This document shows positions 7,801 through 16,993 of a stretch of DNA of 64,000 bases, piece after piece. Below the pieces are notes generated by a model. It was not told where the DNA came from and did not search any database. It saw only the letters and a list, made by a program, of their open reading frames with translations. Location: contig NZ_JACCFK010000001.1 in assembly GCF_013410405.1 (NCBI RefSeq), positions 2,356,001 through 2,420,000 on the forward strand, written 5' to 3'. The position numbers and the translations under genes were made by a program. The stretch is from Amycolatopsis endophytica (GTDB taxonomy: Bacteria > Actinomycetota > Actinomycetes > Mycobacteriales > Pseudonocardiaceae). Positions within the stretch are counted from its first letter, which is position 1, and every line of letters begins with the position of its first letter.

Positions 7801-9068
7801 TGACGCACCAGCCAGCCATCCCGACGCTCACCGCCGCCGACCCGGAGATCGCCGGGCTGGTCGAGGACGAGGCGCGCCGCCAGGCGGAGAAGATCCGGCT
7901 CATCGCCTCCGAGAACTACGTGTCCGAGGCGGTACTGGAGGCCACCGGGTCCGTCCTCACCAACAAGTACTCCGAGGGCTACGCCGGCAAGCGCTACTAC
8001 GAGGGCCAGCAGTTCATCGACCAGGTCGAGCAGCTCGCGATCGCCCGCGCGAAATCGCTGTTCGGCGTCGACCACGCCAACGTCCAGCCGTACTCGGGCT
8101 CGCCCGCGAACCTGGCCGCCTACCTGGCCTTCGCCCAGCCCGGCGACACCGTGATGGGCATGGCGCTGCCCGACGGCGGTCACCTCACGCACGGCTGGTC
8201 GGTGTCGGCGACCGGCAAGTGGTTCAACCCGGTCCGCTACGGCGTGCGCAAGGAGACCGGCCGCGTCGACCTCGACCAGGTCCGCGACCTGGCACGCGAG
8301 CACCGGCCGAAGCTGATCTTCGCGGGCGGCACCGCCATCCCGCGCACCATCGACTTCCCCGCCTTCGCCGAGATCGCGCAGGAGGTCGGCGCGGTACTGG
8401 TGGCCGACATCGCGCACATCGCCGGGCTGGTCGCCGGTGGCGCGCACCCGTCGCCGGTGGGTCACGCGCAGGTCATCACCACGACCACGCACAAAACCCT
8501 CCGCGGCCCGCGCGGCGCCATGATCATGACCGACGCCGAGCACGCGAAGGCCATCGACAAGGCCGTGTTCCCCGGCCTGCAGGGCGGCCCGCACAACCAC
8601 ACCACCGCCGCGATCGCCGTGGCGCTGGGCGAGGCGTCCAAGCCGGAGTTCCGCGACTACGCGCACGCGATCGTCGCCAACGCGAAGGCGCTGGCCGAGG
8701 CGCTCGTCGAGCGCGGGTTCGACCTCGTCTCCGGCGGCACCGACAACCACCTGCTCCTGGTCGACCTGACCAGCAAGCAGATCGGCGGCAAGCCCGCCGC
8801 GCAGGCGCTGGACCGCGCCGGCATCGAGCTGAACTACAACACGGTGCCGTTCGATCCGCGCAAGCCGTTCGACCCGTCCGGCATCCGGCTCGGCACAGCG
8901 GCCATCACCACCCGGGGCCTCACCCCGGAGCACCAGCCGCAGATCGCGGAGTGGATCGACCGTTCCGTCACCGCGGCGGCAGCCCAGGACGAGGCCGCGA
9001 TCGGCAAGATCGCCGGCGAGGTCCGCGACCTCCTCGCCACCCACCCCATCCCCGGTTACCGCGCCTGA
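7801..9068 (+). CDS. glyA: Serine hydroxymethyltransferase
   Basis: This 422-residue PLP enzyme converts serine and tetrahydrofolate to glycine and 5,10-methylene-THF. Visible hallmarks are [11 protein letters not shown] near the N-terminus, the YYEGQQFID segment, [14 protein letters not shown], and the PLP lysine in [14 protein letters not shown]. Length is normal for bacterial SHMT. GGAGTAGGA precedes the ATG. It is a single gene behind a ZTP riboswitch, so expression should rise when formyl-folate is limiting. Confidence 0.97.
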
Positions 9069-9074
9069 CCACAC

Positions 9075-9097
9075 TTCCCCAATGCCACATTGGGGAA
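9075..9097. repeat. CCCCAATG hairpin, copy 1 of a dispersed pair
   Basis: TTCCCCAATG-CCA-CATTGGGGAA is a perfect 10 bp stem with a 3-base loop, 6 bases after the glyA stop. Nearly the same sequence recurs at 26385-26407 after another stop codon. Confidence 0.75.
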
Positions 9098-9117
9098 CGC
9101 TCGGCCACCCGACGCAG

Positions 9118-9148
9118 AGCGCCCCTTCCCGCGTGGGGAAGGGGCGCT
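9118..9148. terminator. Hairpin between glyA and ppa
   Basis: AGCGCCCCTTCCC pairs perfectly with GGGAAGGGGCGCT around a 5-base loop. It lies between convergent stop codons, so it can act in both directions. Confidence 0.7.
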
Positions 9149-9164
9149 CCGCGTGGTGAAGCAC

Positions 9165-9680
9165 TCAGTGCTGGCCGCCCTCGGCGGCCTCCTTCGCGAT
9201 CCGGTCGATCTCGCGCTGGTAGGAGCGCTTGATCTCGGCCTCCGCCTCCGCGCGGCCCACCCAGTTCGAGCCCTCGACGCTCTTGGCGGGCTCGAGGTCC
9301 TTGTACACCTGGAAGAAGTGCTCGATCTCCAGCTTGTGGAACTCGTTCAGGTGGTGGATGTCGCGCAGGTGCTCCAGCCGCGGGTCGTCCGTCGGCACGG
9401 CGAGGACCTTGTCGTCCGGGCCCTTCTCGTCCGTCATCCGGAACATGCCGATCGCGCGGCAGCGGATCAGGCAGCCCGGGAACGTCGGCTCCTGGACGAG
9501 CACGAGCACGTCGAGCGGGTCGCCGTCCTGCCCGAGGGTGTCGTCGATGAAGCCGTAGTCGGCCGGGTACTGGGTGGCCGTGAACAGCGTCCGGTCCAGG
9601 CGGATCCGGCCCGTCTTGTGGTCCACCTCGTACTTGTTGCGCTCCCCCTTGGGGATTTCGATCGTGGCGTCGAACTCCAC
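9165..9680 (-). CDS. ppa: Inorganic pyrophosphatase (family I)
   Basis: This soluble hexamer-type pyrophosphatase pulls biosynthetic reactions forward by splitting PPi. Family I signatures are clear: [11 protein letters not shown] near the start, [20 protein letters not shown] with the metal-binding aspartates, and [12 protein letters not shown] use the GTG at 9680 (171 residues) because GAGGAA precedes it at the right distance and homologues begin here. A GTG ten codons upstream (9710) lacks a ribosome site. TACCGT at 9727-9732 is a likely -10 element. It is divergent from dacB. Confidence 0.94.
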   Translation of the reverse strand: MEFDATIEIPKGERNKYEVDHKTGRIRLDRTLFTATQYPADYGFIDDTLGQDGDPLDVLVLVQEPTFPGCLIRCRAIGMFRMTDEKGPDDKVLAVPTDDPRLEHLRDIHHLNEFHKLEIEHFFQVYKDLEPAKSVEGSNWVGRAEAEAEIKRSYQREIDRIAKEAAEGGQH

Positions 9681-9844
9681 GGCTTCCTCGCTGACCTCGT
9701 CTTTTCCCACCGGAACCGGCGGCTTACGGTATCGCTAACTTGTTCTCACTAGTGTGGACCACGCGCCGTTGGGAAGTCGCACCGATGTCGTCTTGACAAC
9801 AGTGAGTTTGCCCGCGGCGGTCCGCAGGCGAGGAGGAGGGGTGC

Positions 9845-11710
9845 GTGCCGAGCAACGACCAGCCCGAGTGGCCGTCCGAAGACATCGACGTCCCGGACGT
9901 CTCCGCCGAGGAGAAGCCCGCCGACGGCGGTGCGACGGCCCAGCTGCCGGTGCCGGACAAGGTCTCCCTCCCCGAGCAGCCCACGCTGTTCGTGCCGGGC
10001 GAGCCGGCGCGGGATGTCGAGAAGACCCAGTTCATCGCCACGCCGAAGCCGGACGCCGAGAGCACCCAGGTGATCGACCTGCGGCAGGCTCCGCCGCCGG
10101 AGGAACAGCAGACCGAGCCCCGGCCGGTCCCGCGCCCGCAGCAAACCCCGCCGCCACGGCCGCAACCTCCCGAGCAGCACCAGCCGCCCCGCCCGCAGCC
10201 GGTGCAGCCCGCCGCCGTCCCGCTCGTGCAGCCGATGCGCATCGAGCCCGGCGGCGATGTCCACCCCGCCGAGGCGACCACCGGCGAGGAGCCGCCCCCG
10301 CCCGCGCCGCGGGCGGAACCGAAGCCGAAGCGCCGCAAACGGGTGCTGCTCACCGGCGTGGTCGCGCTCGTCCTCGTCGTCGTGGTCGGGGCCGCGCTGG
10401 CGATCCCGTACGTCTCCAACCGGCTCGGCCTGCCGTGGGCGCCGAACCTGCCCCAGGGTGACGCGCCCGACCCGGTCCCGGTCGCGCTGTCGCTGCAGGC
10501 TCCGAGCGAGTCGGCGCCGGAGCCGACCGCGGCCGGGGTGTCCTCGGCGCTGGCTTCCGCGGCGTCCGCGCCCGCGCTGGGCACGCTCACCGGCGCGGTG
10601 ATCGACCCCGCCACCGGTGAGCTGCTGTGGAACCGCAACGCCGGCCAGTTCCGGACCCCCGCGTCGACGACCAAGCTGCTGACCACCTCGGCCGCCCTCC
10701 TCGCCGTGGATCCCGGCACGCAGCTGAGCACGAAGGTCGTCCAGGGCTCCTCGCCGGACACCGCGGTGATCGTCGCGGGCGGGGACATCACCCTGTCGTC
10801 GCTGCCCGCCGGGCAGCAGTCGGTGTACTCGGGTGCCGCGCACCTCGACGACCTGGTCGCGCAGGTCAAGCAGGCCAGCGGTGGCGCGATCAAGAAGGTG
10901 CAGATCGACACCTCGGTGTGGTCCGGCGCCCAGACCGCGCCGGGCTGGGCCGCCGACGACGCGCCGCTCTACACCGCCGCGATGACGCCCGTGATGCTGG
11001 ACGGCGGTCTCACCGATCCGACGAACGACCACTCGGTCCGCGTGGCGCAGCCGGCGACCACGGTGCTGCAGACCTTCGCCAACCGTCTCGGCGTGACCGC
11101 GGCCGGGAACGGGACGGCGCCGCAGGACGCGAAGGTGCTCGGTGAGGTCAAGTCGGCGCCGTTGAGCGAACTGATCGCCCACGCCCTCGAAGCGTCCGAC
11201 AACACGCTCGCCGACGCGATCGGACGCCTCACCGCGACGGCGACCGGTGCGCAGGCGTCGTTCGCGGGCGCGGCGCAGGCGACCCTGTCCGTCCTGTCCC
11301 AGAACGGGTTCGACGTCTCGCAGGTCAAGCTCAGCGACAACAGCGGGCTCTCCCCGCAGAACGCCGTGCCCGCGAAGCTGCTCGCGGAGATCCTGTCGGT
11401 GGCCGCGGGGCCGGACGGCAAGGACCCTCGGACGGCGAAACTGCGCCCGATGCTGGCGGGGCTCCCGGTGGCGGGCGGCAGTGGCACGCTCGACGACCGC
11501 TACGACGCGCCGGGCTCGGAACCGGGCAAGGGGTGGGTGCGCGCCAAGACGGGCACTCTGTCCGGGGTCCACACGTTGGCAGGGGTAGTGCTGGACTCCG
11601 ACGGCCGGGTCCTGGTGTTCGCGTTGATGTCCGACGGCGCCGACCAGGATTCCGCCCGCGCGGCACTGGACGTCGTCGCGACCTCGATCAGGGGTTGCGG
11701 CTGCCGCTGA
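9845..11710 (+). CDS. dacB: D-alanyl-D-alanine carboxypeptidase/endopeptidase (PBP4 type, S13 family)
   Basis: The protein trims peptidoglycan stem peptides outside the membrane. Residues 1-160 are a cytoplasmic, proline- and glutamine-rich tail, then one transmembrane anchor (about 164-186). The catalytic domain carries the three penicillin-binding motifs: STTK (about 273), SDN (about 495) and KTG (about 567). The long disordered N-terminal tail is unlike the cleaved signal peptide of E. coli PBP4. GAGGAGG lies about 8 bases before GTG 9845. The M. tuberculosis counterpart by position is Rv3627c. It probably leads an operon with the next three genes. Confidence 0.92.
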   Translation: MPSNDQPEWPSEDIDVPDVSAEEKPADGGATAQLPVPDKVSLPEQPTLFVPGEPARDVEKTQFIATPKPDAESTQVIDLRQAPPPEEQQTEPRPVPRPQQTPPPRPQPPEQHQPPRPQPVQPAAVPLVQPMRIEPGGDVHPAEATTGEEPPPPAPRAEPKPKRRKRVLLTGVVALVLVVVVGAALAIPYVSNRLGLPWAPNLPQGDAPDPVPVALSLQAPSESAPEPTAAGVSSALASAASAPALGTLTGAVIDPATGELLWNRNAGQFRTPASTTKLLTTSAALLAVDPGTQLSTKVVQGSSPDTAVIVAGGDITLSSLPAGQQSVYSGAAHLDDLVAQVKQASGGAIKKVQIDTSVWSGAQTAPGWAADDAPLYTAAMTPVMLDGGLTDPTNDHSVRVAQPATTVLQTFANRLGVTAAGNGTAPQDAKVLGEVKSAPLSELIAHALEASDNTLADAIGRLTATATGAQASFAGAAQATLSVLSQNGFDVSQVKLSDNSGLSPQNAVPAKLLAEILSVAAGPDGKDPRTAKLRPMLAGLPVAGGSGTLDDRYDAPGSEPGKGWVRAKTGTLSGVHTLAGVVLDSDGRVLVFALMSDGADQDSARAALDVVATSIRGCGCR

Positions 11711-11729
11711 CTCCCGGAAGGTGGACACG

Positions 11730-12782
11730 ATGAGCGAGGTGGCGACCAGGCCGGTCGTGGACTGGTCACTGGCCGCGTCCACGGGCGCCTTCCTCGCCCG
11801 CGGCGGGCCGGTGGTCTCCCGCGAGGAGGCCACGCTGGCCGTGACCGAGTTGCGGGATCTGACCGTGGACGCCGAAGCGCACGTCCGCGATCTCACCGGT
11901 CTCGGCTCGGGGCTGCCGCTGCTGCCCGGTGACGTGGTGGACCGGCCCGGCTGGGTCCGCTCGGCCGCCGCCGGGCTCGACGCGCTCACCGCGAAGGCCC
12001 TGCCGCCCAACCCGACCGGGCCGCTCGCGCCCGTCCTCGCCGGTGGCGCCGGCGTGCAGACCGGTGTGGTGCTGGCGTTCCTGGCCTCCAGGGTGCTGGG
12101 CCAGTACGACCCGTTCGGCGGGCCGGACCGCGACGGCAGGCTGATCCTGGTGGCGCCGAACGTGGTCACCGCGCAGCAGGCGCTGCGGGTGCCCGGCCGC
12201 GATTTCCGGATGTGGGTCTGCCTGCACGAGTCCACCCACCGGCTGCAGTTCACCGCGGTGTCCTGGCTGCGTGACTACTTCGCCGACGAGGTCGAGCGGT
12301 TGGTCGGCGGGCTGACCGGGGACGATGACGGGGTGGCCGACCTGCTCGGGCGGCTGCCGGACGCGTTGCGGGAGGTCAAGCGGGCCAGGGCCGACGGGAT
12401 CGTCGCGGTCGGGCAGTTGCTGCGCTCGCCCGAGCAGCGCGAGGTGTTCGACCGCCTGCTCGCGCTGTCCACACTGCTCGAAGGGCACGCGGACTACGTG
12501 ATGGACGCGGTGGGGCCGAGCGTCGTGCCCACGGTCGAGACCATCCGGGCGCGCTTCACCGACCGCCGTCAGGGCGGTGGCCTGCTGGACCGGTTGCTGC
12601 GGGCGCTGCTCGGCGTGGACGCCAAGATCCGCCAGTACGCGCAGGGCGCGGCCTTCACCCGGCACGTGGTCGGCCGGGTCGGGATGGCCGGGTTCAACGC
12701 GGTCTGGACCTCCCCGAACACCCTGCCGACCCGGTCCGAGATCGCCGACCCGGAGGCGTGGGTGCGGCGCGTCCACCCGTGA
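11730..12782 (+). CDS. Zinc-dependent metalloprotease-like protein (DUF2342 / TIGR03624)
   Basis: The 350-residue protein has the zincin motif HESTH, where two histidines would bind zinc and the glutamate would act on water. About 85 residues later LEGHADYVMD supplies a plausible third ligand. Such proteins are conserved across actinobacteria, have been loosely linked to F420 synthesis by phylogenetic profile, and have no proven substrate. The ATG follows dacB by 19 bases and the stop overlaps tilS (GTGA). The same order occurs in M. tuberculosis (Rv3627c-Rv3625c). Confidence 0.86.
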   Translation: MSEVATRPVVDWSLAASTGAFLARGGPVVSREEATLAVTELRDLTVDAEAHVRDLTGLGSGLPLLPGDVVDRPGWVRSAAAGLDALTAKALPPNPTGPLAPVLAGGAGVQTGVVLAFLASRVLGQYDPFGGPDRDGRLILVAPNVVTAQQALRVPGRDFRMWVCLHESTHRLQFTAVSWLRDYFADEVERLVGGLTGDDDGVADLLGRLPDALREVKRARADGIVAVGQLLRSPEQREVFDRLLALSTLLEGHADYVMDAVGPSVVPTVETIRARFTDRRQGGGLLDRLLRALLGVDAKIRQYAQGAAFTRHVVGRVGMAGFNAVWTSPNTLPTRSEIADPEAWVRRVHP

Positions 12783-13738
12783 CCGGGCCGCACCCCGCGG
12801 TGGCGGAGGTCCGCCGCGCGGTGCGGAAGCTGCTGGCGGGCTGCCCGGATCCGGCGGGGATCGACGTCGCGTTGTCCGGGGGAGCCGACTCGCTCGCGCT
12901 CACCGAGGCCGCGGTGTTCACCGGGCGGCGTCTCGGGCTGCCGGTGCGCGCGCTGGTCGTCGACCACGGGTTGCAGGAGGGTTCCGCGCGGGTGGCCGCC
13001 GAAGCGGCCGCGGTGGCGCGCGAGCTCGGGGTGGACTCCGCGGAGGTGCTGGCGGTCGAGGTGACCGGTCCGGGCGGACCCGAGGCGGCCGCCCGGTACG
13101 CCCGGTACGCGGCGCTTCGCGAACATCACCGCGGCATCGTCCTGCTCGGCCACACGCGCGACGACCAGGCCGAGACCGTCCTGCTCGGACTCGGCCGCGG
13201 GTCCGGTCCGCGCTCGATCGCGGGCATGCGTGCTGTGGATCATCCGTGGGGTAGGCCACTCCTGGACGTGCCCCGGGAGACGACGCGGGCGGCCTGTCGC
13301 GCGCTCGGGCTGACCCCGTGGGAAGACCCGCACAACAGCGATCCGCGCTTCACCCGCGCCCGCCTGCGCGCGGAGGTACTGCCACTGCTGGACGAGGTGC
13401 TGGGCGGCGGCGTCGCCGGGGCGCTGGCCCGCACGGCCGCCCAGCTCAGAGAGGATTCCGAGGCCCTCGACGCGTTCGCGGCGGACTTCCTGGCGCGGCA
13501 CGGAAAACCGGACATCGAAGCGCTCGCGCCACTTCCGGCCTCCCTCCGGCGAAGGGTCCTGCGCGACTGGCTCGTCGCGGGCGGCGCGCGCGGACTCACC
13601 GACGCCCACCTGCGGTCGGTCGACGCGCTGGTCGGCGAATGGCGCGGTCAGGGCGGGGTCTGGCTACCCGGCGGCTTGGTGGTGACCCGCACGCATGGCA
13701 GGCTTGCCATGAATCCACCGGAAACAAGAGGGGACTGA
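12779..13738 (+). CDS. tilS: tRNA(Ile)-lysidine synthetase
   Basis: It makes lysidine at C34 of the tRNA-Ile that reads AUA. The PP-loop ATP motif ALSGGADSLAL lies near residue 40, and LLGHTRDDQAET is the second conserved block. RFTRARLRAEVLPLL is typical of the family. At 319 residues it is of the short type. The GTG start overlaps the upstream stop by 4 bases. hpt follows at once, a pairing widespread in bacteria. Confidence 0.94.
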   Translation: MTGPHPAVAEVRRAVRKLLAGCPDPAGIDVALSGGADSLALTEAAVFTGRRLGLPVRALVVDHGLQEGSARVAAEAAAVARELGVDSAEVLAVEVTGPGGPEAAARYARYAALREHHRGIVLLGHTRDDQAETVLLGLGRGSGPRSIAGMRAVDHPWGRPLLDVPRETTRAACRALGLTPWEDPHNSDPRFTRARLRAEVLPLLDEVLGGGVAGALARTAAQLREDSEALDAFAADFLARHGKPDIEALAPLPASLRRRVLRDWLVAGGARGLTDAHLRSVDALVGEWRGQGGVWLPGGLVVTRTHGRLAMNPPETRGD

Positions 13739-13741
13739 CCC

Positions 13742-14296
13742 GTGTACGAAGGCGAGATCGCCTCCGTCCTCATCACCGAGCAGCAGATCGAAGACAAGGT
13801 CACCGAGCTCGCCAAGCAGATCGCCGCGGACTACGAGCGCGAGACGTCCGCGGGCGACCTGCTGCTGGTGGGGGTGCTCAAGGGCGCCGTCATGTTCATG
13901 ACCGACTTCGCCAGGGTGCTGCCGATGCCGGCGCAGCTGGAGTTCATGGCCGTCTCCTCGTACGGTTCGTCCACGTCGTCCTCCGGCGTGGTGCGGATCC
14001 TCAAGGACCTCGACCGCGACATCACCGGGCGTCACGTGCTGATCGTCGAGGACATCGTCGACTCCGGGCTCACGCTGTCCTGGCTGCTGAAGAACCTGGC
14101 GAGCCGCGACCCGGCGTCGCTGGAGGTCGTCACGCTGCTGCGCAAGCCGGACGCGGTCAAGGTCGACGTGCCGGTCCGCTACGTCGGGTTCGACATCCCG
14201 AACGAGTTCGTCGTCGGGTACGGGCTGGACTACGCGGAGCGCTACCGGGACCTGCCCTACATCGGCACCCTTGATCCGAAGGTGTACGGAGCCTGA
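13742..14296 (+). CDS. hpt: Hypoxanthine phosphoribosyltransferase
   Basis: The 184-residue purine-salvage enzyme joins hypoxanthine or guanine to PRPP. The PRPP loop is [15 protein letters not shown], the pyrophosphate loop [11 protein letters not shown] and the flexible loop [10 protein letters not shown], all in the expected order. GAGGGG precedes the GTG. It ends the dacB-tilS-hpt run. In most actinobacteria ftsH follows; here a 3.4 kb type VII secretion cassette lies between them. Confidence 0.96.
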   Translation: MYEGEIASVLITEQQIEDKVTELAKQIAADYERETSAGDLLLVGVLKGAVMFMTDFARVLPMPAQLEFMAVSSYGSSTSSSGVVRILKDLDRDITGRHVLIVEDIVDSGLTLSWLLKNLASRDPASLEVVTLLRKPDAVKVDVPVRYVGFDIPNEFVVGYGLDYAERYRDLPYIGTLDPKVYGA

Positions 14297-14370
14297 ACAC
14301 GGTGCGTGAGCACCGGGAATTCCCGAACCGGATCGGGCCGGAACGCGTCATAACCGTCGGTGGGGTGCGT

Positions 14371-14376
14371 TAACCT
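14371..14376 (+). promoter_or_regulatory. -10 element upstream of the T7SS cassette
   Basis: TAACCT would start a transcript near 14384, leaving a leader of about 50 bases with TAGGGAG just before the ATG at 14433. It suggests the cassette has its own promoter rather than reading through from hpt. Confidence 0.35.
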
Positions 14377-14432
14377 GTGCGAACGAGGGTGACGCGCCGC
14401 GTTGCGGTACGAACATGGGGTAGGGAGAACTG

Positions 14433-14801
14433 ATGGGGAGCTACGCGGACGCCGCGGCGTTCCGGAACGCCGCTGTCAACGGCCAGCTGGGGGTCGACCC
14501 CGACGCCGCGCAGACGGTGCTGAAGAAGATCCGCCTCGGCAAGGACCAGGTGGAGAACCTGCTGAACAACGCCGGATCGCTGGCCGAGGCGCCCAAGCTC
14601 GGGAACAACCCGGTCGGCAACGCGATCGCCGCGAAGTTCGTCGAGCGCGCCGACGGGGGCGGTGAGTCGTACGTGACCGCCCTGCGCAACCTCTACAGCC
14701 AGTACCAGCAGGCCGAAGAGGCCATCATCGCGGCCATGAGCCACTACGACAGGATCGACCAGGACGCCGTGGACGCGCTCGCGCCCGGGCGGCAGGCCTG
14801 A
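14433..14801 (+). CDS. PE-like/WXG100-like T7SS substrate candidate
   Basis: This 122-residue, mostly helical protein has no signal peptide or membrane helix. It has two predicted long helices with a break near PKLGNNPVG. After the second helix, Y105-D109 reads YDRID and fits the YxxxD/E export signal of type VII secretion. It directly precedes a PPE-like gene (19 bases), the normal arrangement of PE/PPE partners. It is not a close PE match, since the PE dipeptide is missing, so it may be a Pseudonocardiaceae-type partner. Function is inferred from context and motif. Confidence 0.65.
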   Translation: MGSYADAAAFRNAAVNGQLGVDPDAAQTVLKKIRLGKDQVENLLNNAGSLAEAPKLGNNPVGNAIAAKFVERADGGGESYVTALRNLYSQYQQAEEAIIAAMSHYDRIDQDAVDALAPGRQA

Positions 14802-14820
14802 CCGGGGGGTATTGATCACC

Positions 14821-16155
14821 ATGACTTCTCCGAGCAGCGACTTCAGAGGCGGGTCCGTGCAGCTGGGCGACAACGGCGAGTCCGCCGCGCTCGTGCAGCA
14901 GGCTCGCAGCGGCGCGGGTGGCTTCACCTACGGCGGCGACCGCGCCATCGGCAGCCCCCCGAACTGGGCCTCGCAGGAGAGCAACCAGCTCTACCTCGGC
15001 GCCACCCAGAACAACGATCCGGCCACGGCCGAGGCCACCGGGCGCGCCTGGCAGTCCCACGGCACCAACCTGCACCAGGCGGCCGACGACCTGTACAACG
15101 CGATCACCGAGCTGGGCAACGCGTGGGTCGGCCAGGGTGCCGGTTCCGCGCAGGGCGCGCTGGTGGGCATCGCGAACTCCAGCAGGCAGGCCGGCGACGC
15201 CGCGCACACCATGTCCAGCCGCATGACGCAGCAGGCGACCGCGGCCGCCGAGGTCAAGAAGATGCCGGCGCCGAAGGACTTCGACCCGGCCAAGCAGACC
15301 GCGGCGATGCTCGCGGGCGGTCCGGCGGCGATGGTCGCGGACATGAAGCAGCAGGCCGACGAGGCGCGCGCCGTGCACGCCCAGCAGGTCCAGTACTTCA
15401 ACGCCTACACGCAGGCGATGTCCGAGGTGGACGGCGCGACCCCGAGCTTCGGCCCGGAGTCGCTCGGCCTGCCGGCGGACGGCCGCATCGGCGGCACGTC
15501 GGCGCAGTCCGTCGGCGCCTCCACGGGTGCGGTCCCCGGTGCACTGGGTGCCACGGGTGCCGGTCCGGTCGGCGGGATCGCCGGCGGGATTCCCGGTGGC
15601 GGCGGGGCCGGCTTCGCGGCGGGCGGCGTGCCCGCTGGCGGGCCTGCTCCGCACGGCGCTCCGGTTCCGGCCCCGGCTCCGGCGCCGGGTGCCGTCTCGG
15701 GCGCCGGGCAGCCTGCCGTGGCGGCGCCCTCCGGCGGTGGCGGTTCCGCCGCGCTGGGTGCGGCGGCCGGTCTCGGTGCGGCGGGCCTCGCCGCGGTGGG
15801 CGGCAAGGCCGCGCTCGGCCGGGGCAGCAAGTCCGGGGCCAAGGAGCGTCCGGCCGACGAGACCGCGGCCAGCTCGGACCAGTCCCAGCAGCACGCCCAG
15901 AGCGCCGCGCAGCAGCAGGCCCAGCAGCAGGGCCTGATGTCCAGCGGTGGCACCATCGGCGGCGGCAGCACCACCCCGCCCGCGTCCGGTATGGGTGGTG
16001 GCATGGGTGCCGGTGGCGCGCACGGCGCGGAGGACGAGGAGCACACCCGTGCGTCCTTCCTCGTCGAGGCCGACCCCGACGAGGCGTTCGGCGCCAACGT
16101 GGCGACGGCGCCGCCGGTCATCGGTGCCTGGAACGACGACGAGGACGACCGCTGA
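14821..16155 (+). CDS. PPE-like type VII secretion substrate
   Basis: Residues about 25-185 resemble the PPE helical domain: NWASQESNQLYLGA aligns with the PPE opening, and AWVGQGAGSA matches its W-x-G turn. From about 200 to 400 it is glycine-, alanine- and proline-rich and probably unstructured. The last 40 residues are acidic and carry TRASFLVEADPDEAF, a tail type that I recall in other actinomycete T7SS-linked proteins. ATG 14821 is chosen over TTG 14812 because the GGGGGG run sits at a better distance. Two EspG chaperones follow, as expected for a PPE protein that needs an escort. Confidence 0.75.
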   Translation: MTSPSSDFRGGSVQLGDNGESAALVQQARSGAGGFTYGGDRAIGSPPNWASQESNQLYLGATQNNDPATAEATGRAWQSHGTNLHQAADDLYNAITELGNAWVGQGAGSAQGALVGIANSSRQAGDAAHTMSSRMTQQATAAAEVKKMPAPKDFDPAKQTAAMLAGGPAAMVADMKQQADEARAVHAQQVQYFNAYTQAMSEVDGATPSFGPESLGLPADGRIGGTSAQSVGASTGAVPGALGATGAGPVGGIAGGIPGGGGAGFAAGGVPAGGPAPHGAPVPAPAPAPGAVSGAGQPAVAAPSGGGGSAALGAAAGLGAAGLAAVGGKAALGRGSKSGAKERPADETAASSDQSQQHAQSAAQQQAQQQGLMSSGGTIGGGSTTPPASGMGGGMGAGGAHGAEDEEHTRASFLVEADPDEAFGANVATAPPVIGAWNDDEDDR

Positions 16156-16192
16156 CCCGGCGCACGCGCGCGAACCCGAAAAGAGGGACTTG

Positions 16193-16993
16193 ATGGTGCG
16201 AGCGGAGCTGCTCACTCCGCTGGAGCTGGACTTCCTCTGGGAGTCGTTCGGAGCAGGCGAACTGCCGTATCCGCTTGAGGTGCGCTCGCACGGTGCGACC
16301 ATGGATGAGCGCGCCGACCTGCGACGGCAGACCCTGGACCGGCTGGCCGCGCGCGGCGCGGCCGACGGCAGGGGCCGTCCCGCGCCGCACCTCGAGGAGT
16401 TCTTCGAGGTGCTGGCCGGTGCGGACACCAGCCTGGACAGCGTGCACATCACCGCGCCCGACGCGCACCCGCTGCTGGCGGTGGCGGCGTCGCTCGCCGG
16501 GCGCGGTGTGCTCGCGGTGCGCGACGACAGGGGCTTCCACTTCCAGCCGATGCCGTCGGACGGTCTCGCCGGCGGGATCGTGTCCCTGCTGCCCGCCGCC
16601 CCGCGCGGCACCGAAAAGTCCATCACGGTCCCGCTCGAACAGCTCCTGACCACCACGGGCGCGGATTTCCTGCAGCGCCGTCCGGCGGGCGGCGGCCGCG
16701 CGAGCGCCGACGACGACCGCAAGGCGCTGGCGCGCCTGCAGGCCCAGCCGCGACTGCGGGGCGGGCAGATCGGCGCCAATGCACGCACCCGCGGCGGCGC
16801 GAAGAACCGGCCGCCGGTGCTGAGCTGGTTCGACACCGACGCGGGCCGCTACTTCACGCAGGCCAGCCGGGGGCACGACGGGCGCGACTGGATCACCATC
16901 GCCCCCGCGGACGCCGCCACGCTGCGGCACCGGCTCGGCGAGATGCTGGTCAGCGCGGCCGGTATGAACCTGGCTCCCGGCGGTGCCTGGTGA
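16193..16993 (+). CDS. EspG-family T7SS chaperone, paralogue 1
   Basis: The 266-residue cytosolic protein opens with the EspG signature LTPLELDFLWESFGAGELPY and RSHGATMDER. EspG proteins bind the tip of PPE proteins and keep PE-PPE pairs soluble until the ESX ATPase takes them. It is 38 bases after the PPE-like gene and overlaps the second EspG gene by 4 bases (GTGA). The conserved C-terminal segment SWFDTDAGRYF is shared with the paralogue. Confidence 0.85.
   Translation: MVRAELLTPLELDFLWESFGAGELPYPLEVRSHGATMDERADLRRQTLDRLAARGAADGRGRPAPHLEEFFEVLAGADTSLDSVHITAPDAHPLLAVAASLAGRGVLAVRDDRGFHFQPMPSDGLAGGIVSLLPAAPRGTEKSITVPLEQLLTTTGADFLQRRPAGGGRASADDDRKALARLQAQPRLRGGQIGANARTRGGAKNRPPVLSWFDTDAGRYFTQASRGHDGRDWITIAPADAATLRHRLGEMLVSAAGMNLAPGGAW

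Noticed and set aside
9678..9710. GTG 9710 as the start of ppa
   Set aside because: It lacks a ribosome site and would leave a leader of only about 10 bases after the predicted transcript start. GTG 9680 has GAGGAA and matches homologue starts.
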